Assembly: GCF_042427745.1 (NCBI RefSeq)
Contig: NZ_JBHMFA010000005.1
Direction: 5' to 3' (one strand)
Length of the DNA: 64,000 nt
Origin: Algibacter miyuki
GTDB lineage: Bacteria > Bacteroidota > Bacteroidia > Flavobacteriales > Flavobacteriaceae
Made by a program: the position numbers and the translations under genes. The notes beneath the pieces are model-generated. The model did not search any database. It was not told the origin of the DNA and saw only the letters and a program-made list of their open reading frames with translations. Shown here piece after piece: positions 54,024 to 62,957 of this stretch; the first letter of the stretch is position 1, and every line of letters begins with the position of its first letter.

Positions 54024-55289
54024 TTACACCAAAAACTGAAACAATTCAGGCTTATCATTCAAATAATCGCCAAAGAAATTATTGGCTTTCATTTTTGCTA
54101 TGAGTGGTGCTAAATCGTCTGCCGATTTTAACTGAATACCTACAACGGCTGCCCCGTTTTCGCGGTTGGTTTTTTTGGTATATTCAAAATGCGTGATATC
54201 ATCGTTTGGACCTAAAATTTCGGCTACAAATTGTTTTAAGGCTCCCGCTCTTTGTGGAAATTTCACAATAAAATAGTGTTTTAAATTCGCATAAAGTAAG
54301 GCGCGCTCTTTAATTTCTGCTGTTCGGGTAATATCATTATTACTTCCTGAAACAACACAGACTACATTTTTTCCTTTTATTTCTTCAGCATAAAAATCTA
54401 ACGCAGAAATACTTAAAGCTCCAGCCGGTTCTACCACAATAGCATCCTTATTATAAAGCTCTAAAATGGTTTGACATACTTTCCCCTCCGGAACCGTAAT
54501 CATGGCGTGTAAATTGGCTTTGCATATTGGGAATGTTAAATCGCCCACCCGTTTTACAGCGGCACCGTCAATAAACTTTTCAATATGTTCTATCTCTGTG
54601 TTTTTATTATTTTTAATAGACGTAGACATCGATGGAGCGCCTTCTGGCTCAACACCAATCACTTTAGTATTTGGAGATAACTCGGAAAATACAGTGGATA
54701 ATCCAGATGCCAATCCGCCACCACCAACAGCAATAAACACATAATCTATAGGCACTGTGGTTTGTTCTAAAATTTCTAAACCTACTGTACCTTGCCCTTC
54801 AATAACTTTTTCATCATTAAATGGATGGATAAATATTTTTCCTAAAGCATCACATTCTTGCACGGCTGCATGGTTCGCATCGTCGAATGTATCACCTTCA
54901 ATTTTAATATCTATATAGTCGCCACCAAACATTTTAACCTGCTCTATTTTCTGGTTTGGAGTTGGAGACGGCATATAAATAGTGCCTTTTATTTTTAGTA
55001 ATTTACAAGACAAAGCCACACCTTGCGCATGGTTTCCGGCACTAGCGCATACCACACCTTTTTGAGATTCTTCGGCAGTTAAAGAGCTAATTTTATTGTA
55101 AGCGCCACGAATTTTATACGAGCGTACTTGCTGTAAATCTTCGCGTTTTAATAAAATATTAGCACCAAAAAACTCCGAGTAACGTAGGCTTTGACCTAAA
55201 GGTGTCACTGCCGATACATTTTTAATAGCATTGGCTGCTTCCTTTATTTTATCAAGACTCGGAAAGTAGGTATTGTGTTCCTTGTTCAT
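54024..55289 (-). CDS. ilvA: Threonine dehydratase, biosynthetic
   Basis: PLP enzyme that deaminates threonine to 2-ketobutyrate for isoleucine. The 421-residue protein has the PLP-lysine motif KREDLQQVRSYKIRGAYNKI, the ASAGNHAQGVALSC phosphate loop and the GGGGLASGL motif, then one C-terminal ACT-like regulatory segment (KFPQRAGALKQFVAEILGPN), shorter than the two-domain E. coli form. It is the last gene of the ilv group, 109 bases after ilvC, and a strong terminator-like hairpin sits in that gap. Confidence 0.93.
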   Translation of the reverse strand: MNKEHNTYFPSLDKIKEAANAIKNVSAVTPLGQSLRYSEFFGANILLKREDLQQVRSYKIRGAYNKISSLTAEESQKGVVCASAGNHAQGVALSCKLLKIKGTIYMPSPTPNQKIEQVKMFGGDYIDIKIEGDTFDDANHAAVQECDALGKIFIHPFNDEKVIEGQGTVGLEILEQTTVPIDYVFIAVGGGGLASGLSTVFSELSPNTKVIGVEPEGAPSMSTSIKNNKNTEIEHIEKFIDGAAVKRVGDLTFPICKANLHAMITVPEGKVCQTILELYNKDAIVVEPAGALSISALDFYAEEIKGKNVVCVVSGSNNDITRTAEIKERALLYANLKHYFIVKFPQRAGALKQFVAEILGPNDDITHFEYTKKTNRENGAAVVGIQLKSADDLAPLIAKMKANNFFGDYLNDKPELFQFLV

Positions 55290-55305
55290 CTTCTTATAAT
55301 TTAAA

Positions 55306-55335
55306 AACCTACAAGCCTTTGATGGCTTGTAGGTT
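55306..55335 (-). terminator. Strong hairpin between ilvC and ilvA
   Basis: Twelve perfect base pairs AACCTACAAGCC/GGCTTGTAGGTT with a six-base loop, followed on the minus strand by TTTTAAATT. It is placed before the last gene of an otherwise single operon, so readthrough or a separate promoter is needed for ilvA. Confidence 0.75.
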
Positions 55336-55398
55336 ATATTAATATGTAAACCCCCTTAGTTTATTAAAAACTTCCTGGCTTTACGTTTGTTTAAAATA

Positions 55399-56874
55399 TT
55401 AAACGATTGGCTTCATTGCCGTCATCGATGCTCTTAAGAACGTTCCAACTTTTTCAACTTGGTGGTTTCTTAAAGCTGCATTTACTTCAATTAATTTTGC
55501 ATTATCAACACCTTCACCGTTACTTGTAGCGTAAGCTTTACCAATAACATCGGTATCTACAGTTTTCATGAAATCGGCTAATAAAGGCTTACAAGCGTGA
55601 TCGAATAAATAACATCCGTACTCAGCAGTATCCGAAATTACAGCGTTCATTTCGTATAATTTACGTCTTGCAATCGTGTTTGCAATAAGTGGCGTTTCGT
55701 GTAAAGATTCGTAGTATGCAGAAGCATCGATAATTCCAGAATCTGTCATTGCTTCAAAAGCTAATTCCACACCTGCTCTTACCATAGCAACCATTAATAC
55801 ACCATGATCGTAATATTCTTGTTCAGAAATTTCAACATCACCAGCTGGCGTTTTTTCAAATGCAGTTTCTGCTGTTGCAGCTCTCCATCCTAATAAATCT
55901 TTATCATCGTTAGCCCAATCTGCCATCATACCTGCAGAAAAACGACCTTCAATAATATCATCCATATGCTTTTGGAATAATGGACGCATAATATCTTTTA
56001 ATTCTTCTGAAAGTTCAAAAGCTTTAATTTTTGCTGGGTTAGACAAACGGTCCATCATGTTAGTGATACCACCATATTTAAGACCTTCTGTAATAGTTTC
56101 CCAACCGTATTGAATTAGTTTTGAAGCATAACCTGCATCAATTCCTTTTTCAATCATTTTATCGAAACAAAGGATAGAACCTGTTTGAAGTAAACCACAT
56201 AAAATAGTTTGCTCTCCCATTAAATCAGATTTTACTTCAGCAATAAAAGAAGATGCTAATACACCTGCTCTATCACCTCCAGTTGCTGCTGCATAAGCTT
56301 TTGCTTGTGCCCAACCTTTTCCTTCTGGATCGTTTTCTTCGTGAACCGCAATTAACGTTGGTACACCAAATCCTCTTTTATATTCTTCTCTTACTTCTGT
56401 CCCTGGACATTTTGGAGCTACCATGATTACTGTTAAATCTTCACGAACCTGAGTTCCTTCTTCAACAATATTGAAACCGTGAGAATACGATAATGTTGCT
56501 CCTTTTTTCATTAAAGGCATTACAGCATTTACAACACTTGTATGTTGCTTATCTGGCGTTAAGTTTAATACTAAATCTGCAGTAGGAATTAACTCTTGGT
56601 AAGTACCAACAGTAAAACCATTATCGCTTGCATTTAAAAAAGATTGACGTTTTGCTTCAATAGCCGCATCACGAAGTGCATAAGAAATATCTAAACCAGA
56701 ATCTCTCATGTTTAATCCTTGATTTAAACCTTGTGCGCCACAACCTACTATCACAATTTTTTTACCTTTTAAAGCATTTACACCATCTTCAAATTCTGAA
56801 GAATCCATAAATCTACATTTCGATAACTGATTTAATTTATCTCTTAATGATAAGGTGTTAAAATAATTTCCCAT
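55399..56874 (-). CDS. ilvC: Ketol-acid reductoisomerase, class II
   Basis: Isomerises and reduces acetolactate or acetohydroxybutyrate. The 491-residue length, with the duplicated C-terminal knotted domain, marks the class II (plant and E. coli) form. NADPH motif IVIVGCGAQGLNQGLNMRDSG, with APKCPGTEVREEYKRGFGVP and GEQTILCGLLQTGSI (metal ligands), is clear. It lies 12 bases after ilvN and is followed by the hairpin at 55306-55335. Confidence 0.95.
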   Translation of the reverse strand: MGNYFNTLSLRDKLNQLSKCRFMDSSEFEDGVNALKGKKIVIVGCGAQGLNQGLNMRDSGLDISYALRDAAIEAKRQSFLNASDNGFTVGTYQELIPTADLVLNLTPDKQHTSVVNAVMPLMKKGATLSYSHGFNIVEEGTQVREDLTVIMVAPKCPGTEVREEYKRGFGVPTLIAVHEENDPEGKGWAQAKAYAAATGGDRAGVLASSFIAEVKSDLMGEQTILCGLLQTGSILCFDKMIEKGIDAGYASKLIQYGWETITEGLKYGGITNMMDRLSNPAKIKAFELSEELKDIMRPLFQKHMDDIIEGRFSAGMMADWANDDKDLLGWRAATAETAFEKTPAGDVEISEQEYYDHGVLMVAMVRAGVELAFEAMTDSGIIDASAYYESLHETPLIANTIARRKLYEMNAVISDTAEYGCYLFDHACKPLLADFMKTVDTDVIGKAYATSNGEGVDNAKLIEVNAALRNHQVEKVGTFLRASMTAMKPIV

Positions 56875-56886
56875 TTTTTAATTTAA

Positions 56887-57423
56887 TTAGTATTTATTAT
56901 TGAAGGCTTGAAGCACTTCTGTTACTTTCATTTCTTCTTTAGTGACTGCAATACGTCCAGAACGTACAAATTGCATAATGCCATAAACGCTTAATTCTTT
57001 GCGCAAGGCTTCAATTTCGTTACGGCGTCCCGATTTTTCTAAAACAAAAAAGTCTTTGTTTACCGTTACAATTCTGGCGTAACTTTCTTTTATTAAATTC
57101 TGAATTTGAGGTTCGTCAAATAATAATTCCGATTTTATTTTGAACATACTCGACTCTGTAAAAATCGTTTCATCTTCTCGGTGATAAAATGCACGAATAG
57201 TTTCAACCTGCTTCTCTATTTGTTTTACAATTTTAACAGCTTGCTCTTCGGAAATATTAACCACAATTACAAAACGATTAACACCATCAATTTCAGATTG
57301 TGAAGTCGTTAAACTTTCAATATTAATATGTCTACGCTGAAAAATAGCTGAAATACGATTTAACAAACCGATATTGTTTTCGGTGTAAATTGAAATCGTT
57401 AATGATTCTATATTTTGATTCAT
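56887..57423 (-). CDS. ilvN: Acetolactate synthase small regulatory subunit
   Basis: Regulatory subunit of AHAS, 178 residues. The ACT domain opens with LTISIYTENNIGLLNRISAIFQRRHINIESLT, including the valine-binding G-x-L-x-R region, followed by the C-terminal ALS-small domain (VLEKSGRRNEIEAL, LSVYGIMQFVRSGRIAVT). It begins 21 bases after ilvB and binds the large subunit. It should give valine feedback inhibition. Confidence 0.94.
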   Translation of the reverse strand: MNQNIESLTISIYTENNIGLLNRISAIFQRRHINIESLTTSQSEIDGVNRFVIVVNISEEQAVKIVKQIEKQVETIRAFYHREDETIFTESSMFKIKSELLFDEPQIQNLIKESYARIVTVNKDFFVLEKSGRRNEIEALRKELSVYGIMQFVRSGRIAVTKEEMKVTEVLQAFNNKY

Positions 57424-57444
57424 TTTTATTAAAATCTTAATTTA

Positions 57445-59178
57445 TTAACTCAATCTAACTTCTGAAACCGAAGCTCCTGTAGGAATCATCGGGAATACAT
57501 TACCTTCTTTTTCTACACAAACTTCTAAGAAATAAGATTCTTTTGAAGCTATCATTTCTTTAACCGCTTCGGCTAACTCTTCACGTTTTACTACTTTTCG
57601 GGCTTTAATATAATAACCTTCTGCAATAGCAACGAAGTTTGGGTTTGTCATTTCGGTAGACGCATAACGTTTATCGAAAAATAGTTGTTGCCATTGGCGC
57701 ACCATTCCTAAAAACTCGTTATTTAAAACTACAATTTTCACTGGTGTTTTCTGCTGAAAAATAGTCCCTAATTCCTGTATGTTCATTTGGTAACCACCAT
57801 CACCAATAATAGCCACAACTTCACGATCTGGCGCTGCCATTTTTGCTCCAATAGCTGCTGGAAGTGCAAAGCCCATAGTACCTAAACCACCAGAAGTAAT
57901 ATTACTTTTTGTGATGTTAAAATCGGCGTAACGACAAGCAATCATTTGGTGTTGTCCTACATCAGAAACAATAGCTGCATCGCCTTTAGTTTCCTTATTT
58001 ATTTGATTAATAACTTCCCCCATCGTAATACCTTCTTTGGTTGGAGTTAAATCATCTTTAATTACTTTTTCATATTCAACAGCATACAAATCTTTAAATT
58101 CTTGTAACCAAGCATCGTGAGATGTTGCATCTAAAAGCGGTAATAATTGTGCTAAACTATCTTTAGAGTTTCCTAAAACAGCCACATCAGTTTTTACATT
58201 TTTATCAATCTCTGCGGGATCAATTTCAAAATGGATCACTTTAGCTTGTTTCGCATAGGTATTTAAACTTCCCGTTACACGATCGTCAAAACGCATACCA
58301 ATAGCAATTAAAACATCACATTGATTGGTTAATACATTTGGAGCGTAGTTACCGTGCATACCTACCATACCTACATTTAAAGGATGTGATGTTGGCACTG
58401 CTGAAGCTCCAAGAATAGTCCAAGCCGAAGGAATTCCCGCTTTTTCTATCACTGCCTTTAATTCAGCTTCTGCTTTCCCTAAAATAACACCTTGTCCCCA
58501 AACAATCATTGGTTTCTTTGCAGCGTTAATTAGTTTTGCAGCTTCTTTTACAGCCTCGGTATCTGTTGCTGGTACAGGATTATAACTTCTAATCCCTGTA
58601 CATTTTTCATATTTAAAATCGAATTCTTCTAGTTGCGCATCTTTAGTAATATCTACTAAAACAGGTCCCGGACGACCACTTCTAGCAATATAAAATGCCT
58701 TTGCTATAGCTTCAGGAATTTGAGACGCTTTAGTGACTTGACAATTCCATTTAGTAACTGGTGTAGAAATACCAACAATATCGGTTTCCTGAAACGCATC
58801 ACTACCTAATAAATGAGAAGCAACTTGCCCTGTAATACATACTAACGGTGTAGAATCTATTTGTGCATCAGCAATACCAGTAATTAAATTTGTTGCTCCA
58901 GGACCAGACGTCGCCATGGCCACACCAACTTTTCCTGAAATACGCGCATACCCTTGAGCGGCATGTGCAGCACCTTGTTCATGACGCGTTAATACGTGAT
59001 GAATTTGGTCTTTAAATTTATATAACTCATCATAAACAGGCATGATTGCTCCTCCTGGATAACCATAAAGGATATCTACCCCTTCGGCTAATAAACAATG
59101 AATAATGGCTTCGCTACCAGTAATACGCATCGTTGTTTGCGTATTATTTTCTTGCTTTTTTATGGTTTGTGTGTCCAT
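57445..59178 (-). CDS. ilvB: Acetolactate synthase large catalytic subunit
   Basis: ThDP-dependent enzyme, 577 residues, that condenses pyruvate with pyruvate or 2-ketobutyrate. Seen are GSEAIIHCLLAEGVDILYGY, the catalytic Glu in HEQGAAHAAQGYARISGKVG, ATSGPGATNLITGIADA, the FAD region and the ThDP motif GDGGYQMNIQELGTIFQQKT-PVKIVVLNN. It follows ilvD by 94 bases and is the first AHAS subunit in the operon. Confidence 0.95.
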   Translation of the reverse strand: MDTQTIKKQENNTQTTMRITGSEAIIHCLLAEGVDILYGYPGGAIMPVYDELYKFKDQIHHVLTRHEQGAAHAAQGYARISGKVGVAMATSGPGATNLITGIADAQIDSTPLVCITGQVASHLLGSDAFQETDIVGISTPVTKWNCQVTKASQIPEAIAKAFYIARSGRPGPVLVDITKDAQLEEFDFKYEKCTGIRSYNPVPATDTEAVKEAAKLINAAKKPMIVWGQGVILGKAEAELKAVIEKAGIPSAWTILGASAVPTSHPLNVGMVGMHGNYAPNVLTNQCDVLIAIGMRFDDRVTGSLNTYAKQAKVIHFEIDPAEIDKNVKTDVAVLGNSKDSLAQLLPLLDATSHDAWLQEFKDLYAVEYEKVIKDDLTPTKEGITMGEVINQINKETKGDAAIVSDVGQHQMIACRYADFNITKSNITSGGLGTMGFALPAAIGAKMAAPDREVVAIIGDGGYQMNIQELGTIFQQKTPVKIVVLNNEFLGMVRQWQQLFFDKRYASTEMTNPNFVAIAEGYYIKARKVVKREELAEAVKEMIASKESYFLEVCVEKEGNVFPMIPTGASVSEVRLS

Positions 59179-59272
59179 ATATTATTTTTTTAGATGAAAA
59201 AATATAGAGGTCAAAATAAAGATCATTCTTATTTTTATTTTTTCTCTAATCTTCTCCAATTGTCGTTATTTG

Positions 59273-60955
59273 TTACAAATCGGTTACACAGCCTTTTGAT
59301 GCTGATGCTACTGATTTTGCATATTTATATAAAATTCCTTTTGAGTGTTTTAATGCAGGTTGAACCCATTGTGTTTTTCTTTCTGCTAATTCTTCATCAG
59401 AAAGTAATACATTAATACTATTATCTTCGGCGCTAATTCTAATCTTATCACCCGTTTTTAATATTCCAATAGTTCCGCCTTCTTGAGCTTCTGGTGTAAT
59501 GTGTCCCACAACAAAACCGTGTGTTCCTCCAGAAAAACGACCGTCGGTAATTAATGCTACAGATTTCCCTAAACCAGCACCCATAATTAAAGAGGTTGGT
59601 TTTAACATCTCAGGCATACCCGGACCTCCTTTTGGCCCCACATATCTAATGACGACTACATCTCCTCTTTCTACTTCTCCGTTTGAAATTCCAGTATTTG
59701 CAGCTTGCTCACCATCGTAAACCACCGCTTTACCTTCAAATAATAAACCTTCGTTTCCTGATATTTTTGCTACTGCACCTTCTGTTGCTAAATTTCCGTA
59801 AAGAATTTGTAAGTTTCCTGAAGATTTTAAAGCTTTATCCTTCGGAAAAATCACATCCTGATCATCTTCAAAAGAAAGTGGCTCAACATCGGCTAAATTT
59901 TCAGCTAAAGTTTTTCCTGTTACGGTTAAACAATCGCCATGTAAATAACCATTGTCTAATAAATATTTCATCACGGCTGGCGTTCCACCAACACCATGAA
60001 CATCTTCCATTAAGTATTTTCCACTAGGTTTTAAATCGGCAATTAACGGTGTATTATCACTAACACGTTGAAAATCTTCTAAAGTAAATTCGATATCGGC
60101 AGCATGTGCAATAGCTAAAAAGTGTAATACCGCATTGGTAGAACCACCTAAAGCATTTACAAGAGCTATAGCATTCTCAATAGATTTTTTAGTAATTATA
60201 TCTAAAGGTTTTAAATCTAATTCTAAAAGGTTTTTAATAGCGATTGCCGTGCGCTCACTTTCCGATAATTTGTTCGGGTTTTCCGCAGGAATCGAAGAAT
60301 TATAAGGTAATGCAAACCCCATACATTCTATTGCCGAAGCCATGGTGTTTGCTGTGTACATACCACCACAAGCACCAGCACCAGGAATAGCACTTTTTAT
60401 AATATCTCTATATTCTTCCTCTCCAATTTCACCAGCCACTTTTTGACCTAAGGCTTCAAAAGCAGAAACAATATTTAATTTTCGTCCTTTATATTTTCCT
60501 GAAGCTATTGTTCCTCCATACATCATGATTGATGGACGGTTTAAACGTAACATTGCAATAACTGCACCTGGCATATTTTTATCACAACCTACAACAGAAA
60601 CTAAAGCATCGTAACTTTGTGCATTCATTACCGTTTCAATAGAATCTGCAATAATATCACGAGATGCTAAAGAGTAATTCATACCAGAAGTTCCCATAGA
60701 AATCCCATCAGAAACACCAATAGTATTAAACCCTAAACCTACCATATCGGCAATTTTACACTCAATTTTAACTTCCGCAGCTAAATTATTCAAATGCATA
60801 TTACAAGGATTACCATCGTATCCGGTGCTTGCAATACCTACCTGAGCCTTTTTCATATCTTCATCAGTCAAACCAACAGCGTATAGCATGGCTTGAGATG
60901 CGGGTTGAGATTCGTCTTGGGTTAATCTTCTACTATATTTATTAAGTTCCTTCAT
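59273..60955 (-). CDS. ilvD: Dihydroxyacid dehydratase
   Basis: Fe-S dehydratase for the third common step of branched-chain synthesis, 560 residues. Cluster cysteines appear in DGNPCNMHLNNLA, VVGCDKNMPGAVIAM and GAGACGGMYTANTMASAIE, and the C-terminal TDGRFSGGTHGFVVGHITPEA is diagnostic. It is the first structural gene of the ilv operon; its start lies about 240 bases downstream of the attenuator hairpin at 61199-61231. Confidence 0.95.
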   Translation of the reverse strand: MKELNKYSRRLTQDESQPASQAMLYAVGLTDEDMKKAQVGIASTGYDGNPCNMHLNNLAAEVKIECKIADMVGLGFNTIGVSDGISMGTSGMNYSLASRDIIADSIETVMNAQSYDALVSVVGCDKNMPGAVIAMLRLNRPSIMMYGGTIASGKYKGRKLNIVSAFEALGQKVAGEIGEEEYRDIIKSAIPGAGACGGMYTANTMASAIECMGFALPYNSSIPAENPNKLSESERTAIAIKNLLELDLKPLDIITKKSIENAIALVNALGGSTNAVLHFLAIAHAADIEFTLEDFQRVSDNTPLIADLKPSGKYLMEDVHGVGGTPAVMKYLLDNGYLHGDCLTVTGKTLAENLADVEPLSFEDDQDVIFPKDKALKSSGNLQILYGNLATEGAVAKISGNEGLLFEGKAVVYDGEQAANTGISNGEVERGDVVVIRYVGPKGGPGMPEMLKPTSLIMGAGLGKSVALITDGRFSGGTHGFVVGHITPEAQEGGTIGILKTGDKIRISAEDNSINVLLSDEELAERKTQWVQPALKHSKGILYKYAKSVASASKGCVTDL

Positions 60956-61198
60956 TTTTGTTGCGGATAATTTTATCTTTTACCTAGTTTCAGTTTTGAT
61001 TATTTAGTAATTTATGAATTATGTTAAAAACTCTTCATCACTTAAAATAATGCTCGAAATTAATTTATTATGGTTTTATATGTACTTTTTTATCAATTAA
61101 TAGGTTAAATCCACCGGCAAAAATAAACCATTAAAAACCTAAAAACCAGATAGTTAAATCAATATTTTTACAATGTCCAAAAAATTAAAAATATGATA

Positions 61199-61231
61199 TA
61201 AAAAGAGCCTTCATTTACGGGAAGGCTTTTT
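61199..61231 (-). terminator. Attenuator terminator of the ilv operon
   Basis: Minus strand AAAAAGCCTTC-ccgtaaat-GAAGGCT followed by CTTTTT. It lies between the Ile-rich leader ORF and ilvD. The segment AGGGCT near the leader stop codon can pair with AGCCTT of the 5-prime arm (one G-U pair), a possible antiterminator. It also works as a terminator on the plus strand. Confidence 0.75.
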
Positions 61232-61260
61232 CATATATTTAGATTAAAAAAAACCACCAA

Positions 61261-61323
61261 TCAGCCCTGCCTAATAATGACTATGGCACTAATAAAAATG
61301 GAAATAAAAAATCTATTTTTCAT
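61261..61323 (-). CDS. Ile-rich leader peptide of the ilv operon
   Basis: A 20-residue minus-strand ORF, ATG at 61321-61323, TGA at 61261-61263. Its sequence runs MKNRFF-ISIFISAIVII-RQG, with six Ile and one Val codons in an eleven-codon block, the composition expected of an ilv leader peptide. It is not represented by any longer gene. The hairpin at 61199-61231 starts 30 bases after the stop. Confidence 0.7.
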   Translation of the reverse strand: MKNRFFISIFISAIVIIRQG

Positions 61324-61471
61324 ATAAAACATACTTCAAACAAGGCGCTTTAAAACTATCGATTTTTAGCGATCCCTTGCTTTGCTTCTTCAAATATTTA
61401 TAAATTAAATTTATTAGCCTAATTTTTGGTTAAAAAACACCAAATGCATTCGCAATTCCTTATTATTTTTA

Positions 61472-61479
61472 TACTTTTG
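61472..61479 (+). promoter_or_regulatory. -7 box of the metK promoter
   Basis: TACTTTTG matches the Bacteroidota -7 consensus TAnnTTTG. The start would be about 61485, just before the SAM-II aptamer. No good TTTG -33 box was seen at the right distance. Confidence 0.5.
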
Positions 61480-61492
61480 TAGCCAAAATAAC

Positions 61493-61589
61493 AGAGGAAA
61501 GATTTGACTGATTGCAACCTCTTTATAAGGAACTATATCTTGAATACGGATAAAAATGGGGCTTTATAAATAAAAATGCTAAAGGCAGT
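61493..61589 (+). promoter_or_regulatory. SAM-II riboswitch upstream of metK
   Basis: P1 is AGAGG (61493-61497) with CCTCT (61518-61522). Its loop contains GATTTGACTGATTGCAA, matching the conserved GAUUUG and UUGCA of the class, followed by TTTATAA and, after an insert of about 50 bases, the 3-prime element GCTAAAGGCAGT (61578-61589), whose CAGT can pair with ACTG of the P1 loop to make the pseudoknot. The long insert between P1 and GCTAAA is larger than in the classic 52-nucleotide element. Aligned by eye to remembered SAM-II sequences. Confidence 0.8.
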
Positions 61590-61602
61590 GTAAACTTCCT
61601 TC

Positions 61603-61626
61603 GACGGCTTCGTCAAATCTTGCAAT
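61603..61626 (+). promoter_or_regulatory. Putative expression platform of the SAM-II riboswitch
   Basis: GACG-GCTT-CGTC hairpin (61603-61614) overlaps GTCAAATC (61612-61619), which is an exact reverse complement of the aptamer core GATTTGAC (61501-61508). TTGCAAT (61620-61626) is likewise complementary to ATTGCAA (61511-61517). The two alternatives could switch ribosome access to the ATG at 61640. Confidence 0.45.
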
Positions 61627-61639
61627 AAAATAATATATT

Positions 61640-62893
61640 ATGGCTTATTTATTCACTTCGGAAAGTGTTTCTGAAGGACACCCAGATAAGGTCGCAGACC
61701 AAATTAGTGATGCATTAATTGATAATTTTTTAGCATTTGATACAGAATCTAAAGTGGCATGCGAAACCTTAGTAACCACAGGGCAAGTAATTCTTGCTGG
61801 TGAAGTAAAATCGACAACCTATTTAGACGTTCAGAAAATTGCCCGTGATACCATTAATAAAATTGGATATACCAAAGGCGAATATATGTTTGATGGTAAT
61901 TCGTGTGGCGTGCTTTCTGCTATTCATGAACAATCGGAAGATATTAGCCAAGGTGTAGACCGTGGTAGCAAAGAACAACAAGGTGCTGGAGATCAAGGAA
62001 TGATGTTTGGTTATGCAAGTAACGAAACCGAAAACTTTATGCCTTTGGCTTTAGATTTATCGCACCGTATTTTAAAAGTTTTAGCTGAATTACGTCGCGA
62101 AAATAAAGATATTACCTATTTAAGACCAGATTCTAAAAGTCAGGTCACTATTGAATATAGCGATGCCAATGTACCGCAACGAATCGATGCAATTGTAGTA
62201 TCTACACAGCATGATGATTTTGATGAAGATGATGCAATGCTTTCTAAAATTAGAAAAGATATTGTTGATATTTTAATTCCTCGTGTTGTAGCCGATTTAC
62301 CAGAAGCAATTCAGGCTTTATTTAACGACGATATAAAATATCATATTAACCCAACAGGTAAATTTGTTATTGGTGGTCCACACGGAGATACCGGTTTAAC
62401 AGGACGAAAAATTATTGTTGATACTTACGGCGGAAAAGGTGCTCATGGTGGTGGTGCATTCTCAGGAAAAGACCCAAGTAAAGTAGACAGAAGTGCAGCT
62501 TACGCAACTAGACATATAGCTAAAAACTTAGTTGCTGCCGGTGTTGCTGATGAAGTTTTAGTACAAGTAAGTTATGCTATTGGCGTTGTTGAACCTATGG
62601 GAATTTTTATTGATACTTACGGTACTTGTGCTTTTAACATGACCGATGGTGAAATTGCTAAAATAGTATCGCAACTTTTTGATATGCGTCCTTTTGCTAT
62701 TGAAGATCGCCTAAAACTTAGAGCACCGATATATAGTGAAACTGCAGCTTACGGACACATGGGTCGTACTCCTGAAACAGTAACTAAAACTTTCACTCAG
62801 CCTAATGGAGAAACTATTACACTTGATGTGGAATTGTTCACATGGGAAAAATTAGATTACGTTGATAAAGTAAAAAGTGCTTTTGGATTGTAA
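61640..62893 (+). CDS. metK: S-adenosylmethionine synthetase
   Basis: Makes SAM from methionine and ATP. The 417-residue protein starts MAYLFTSESVSEGHPDKVADQ (substrate-binding His and Asp), with GAGDQGMMFGYA and the phosphate-binding loop GGKGAHGGGAFSGKDPSKVDRS. The signature AYATRHIAKNLVAAG follows. It stands alone on the plus strand behind a SAM-II riboswitch, so its product would lower its own expression. A bidirectional terminator separates it from the convergent next gene. Confidence 0.96.
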   Translation: MAYLFTSESVSEGHPDKVADQISDALIDNFLAFDTESKVACETLVTTGQVILAGEVKSTTYLDVQKIARDTINKIGYTKGEYMFDGNSCGVLSAIHEQSEDISQGVDRGSKEQQGAGDQGMMFGYASNETENFMPLALDLSHRILKVLAELRRENKDITYLRPDSKSQVTIEYSDANVPQRIDAIVVSTQHDDFDEDDAMLSKIRKDIVDILIPRVVADLPEAIQALFNDDIKYHINPTGKFVIGGPHGDTGLTGRKIIVDTYGGKGAHGGGAFSGKDPSKVDRSAAYATRHIAKNLVAAGVADEVLVQVSYAIGVVEPMGIFIDTYGTCAFNMTDGEIAKIVSQLFDMRPFAIEDRLKLRAPIYSETAAYGHMGRTPETVTKTFTQPNGETITLDVELFTWEKLDYVDKVKSAFGL

Positions 62894-62913
62894 TATCCAT
62901 AAGTATTAATCAT

Positions 62914-62952
62914 AAAAAAAGCGACTTCCCAAATTGGTTAGTCGCTTTTTTA
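62914..62952. terminator. Bidirectional terminator between metK and the DsbD-N-like gene
   Basis: AAAAAAAGCGACT...AGTCGCTTTTTT, with A-run on one side and T-run on the other, serving both convergent genes. Confidence 0.9.
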
Positions 62953-62957
62953 TTTTA

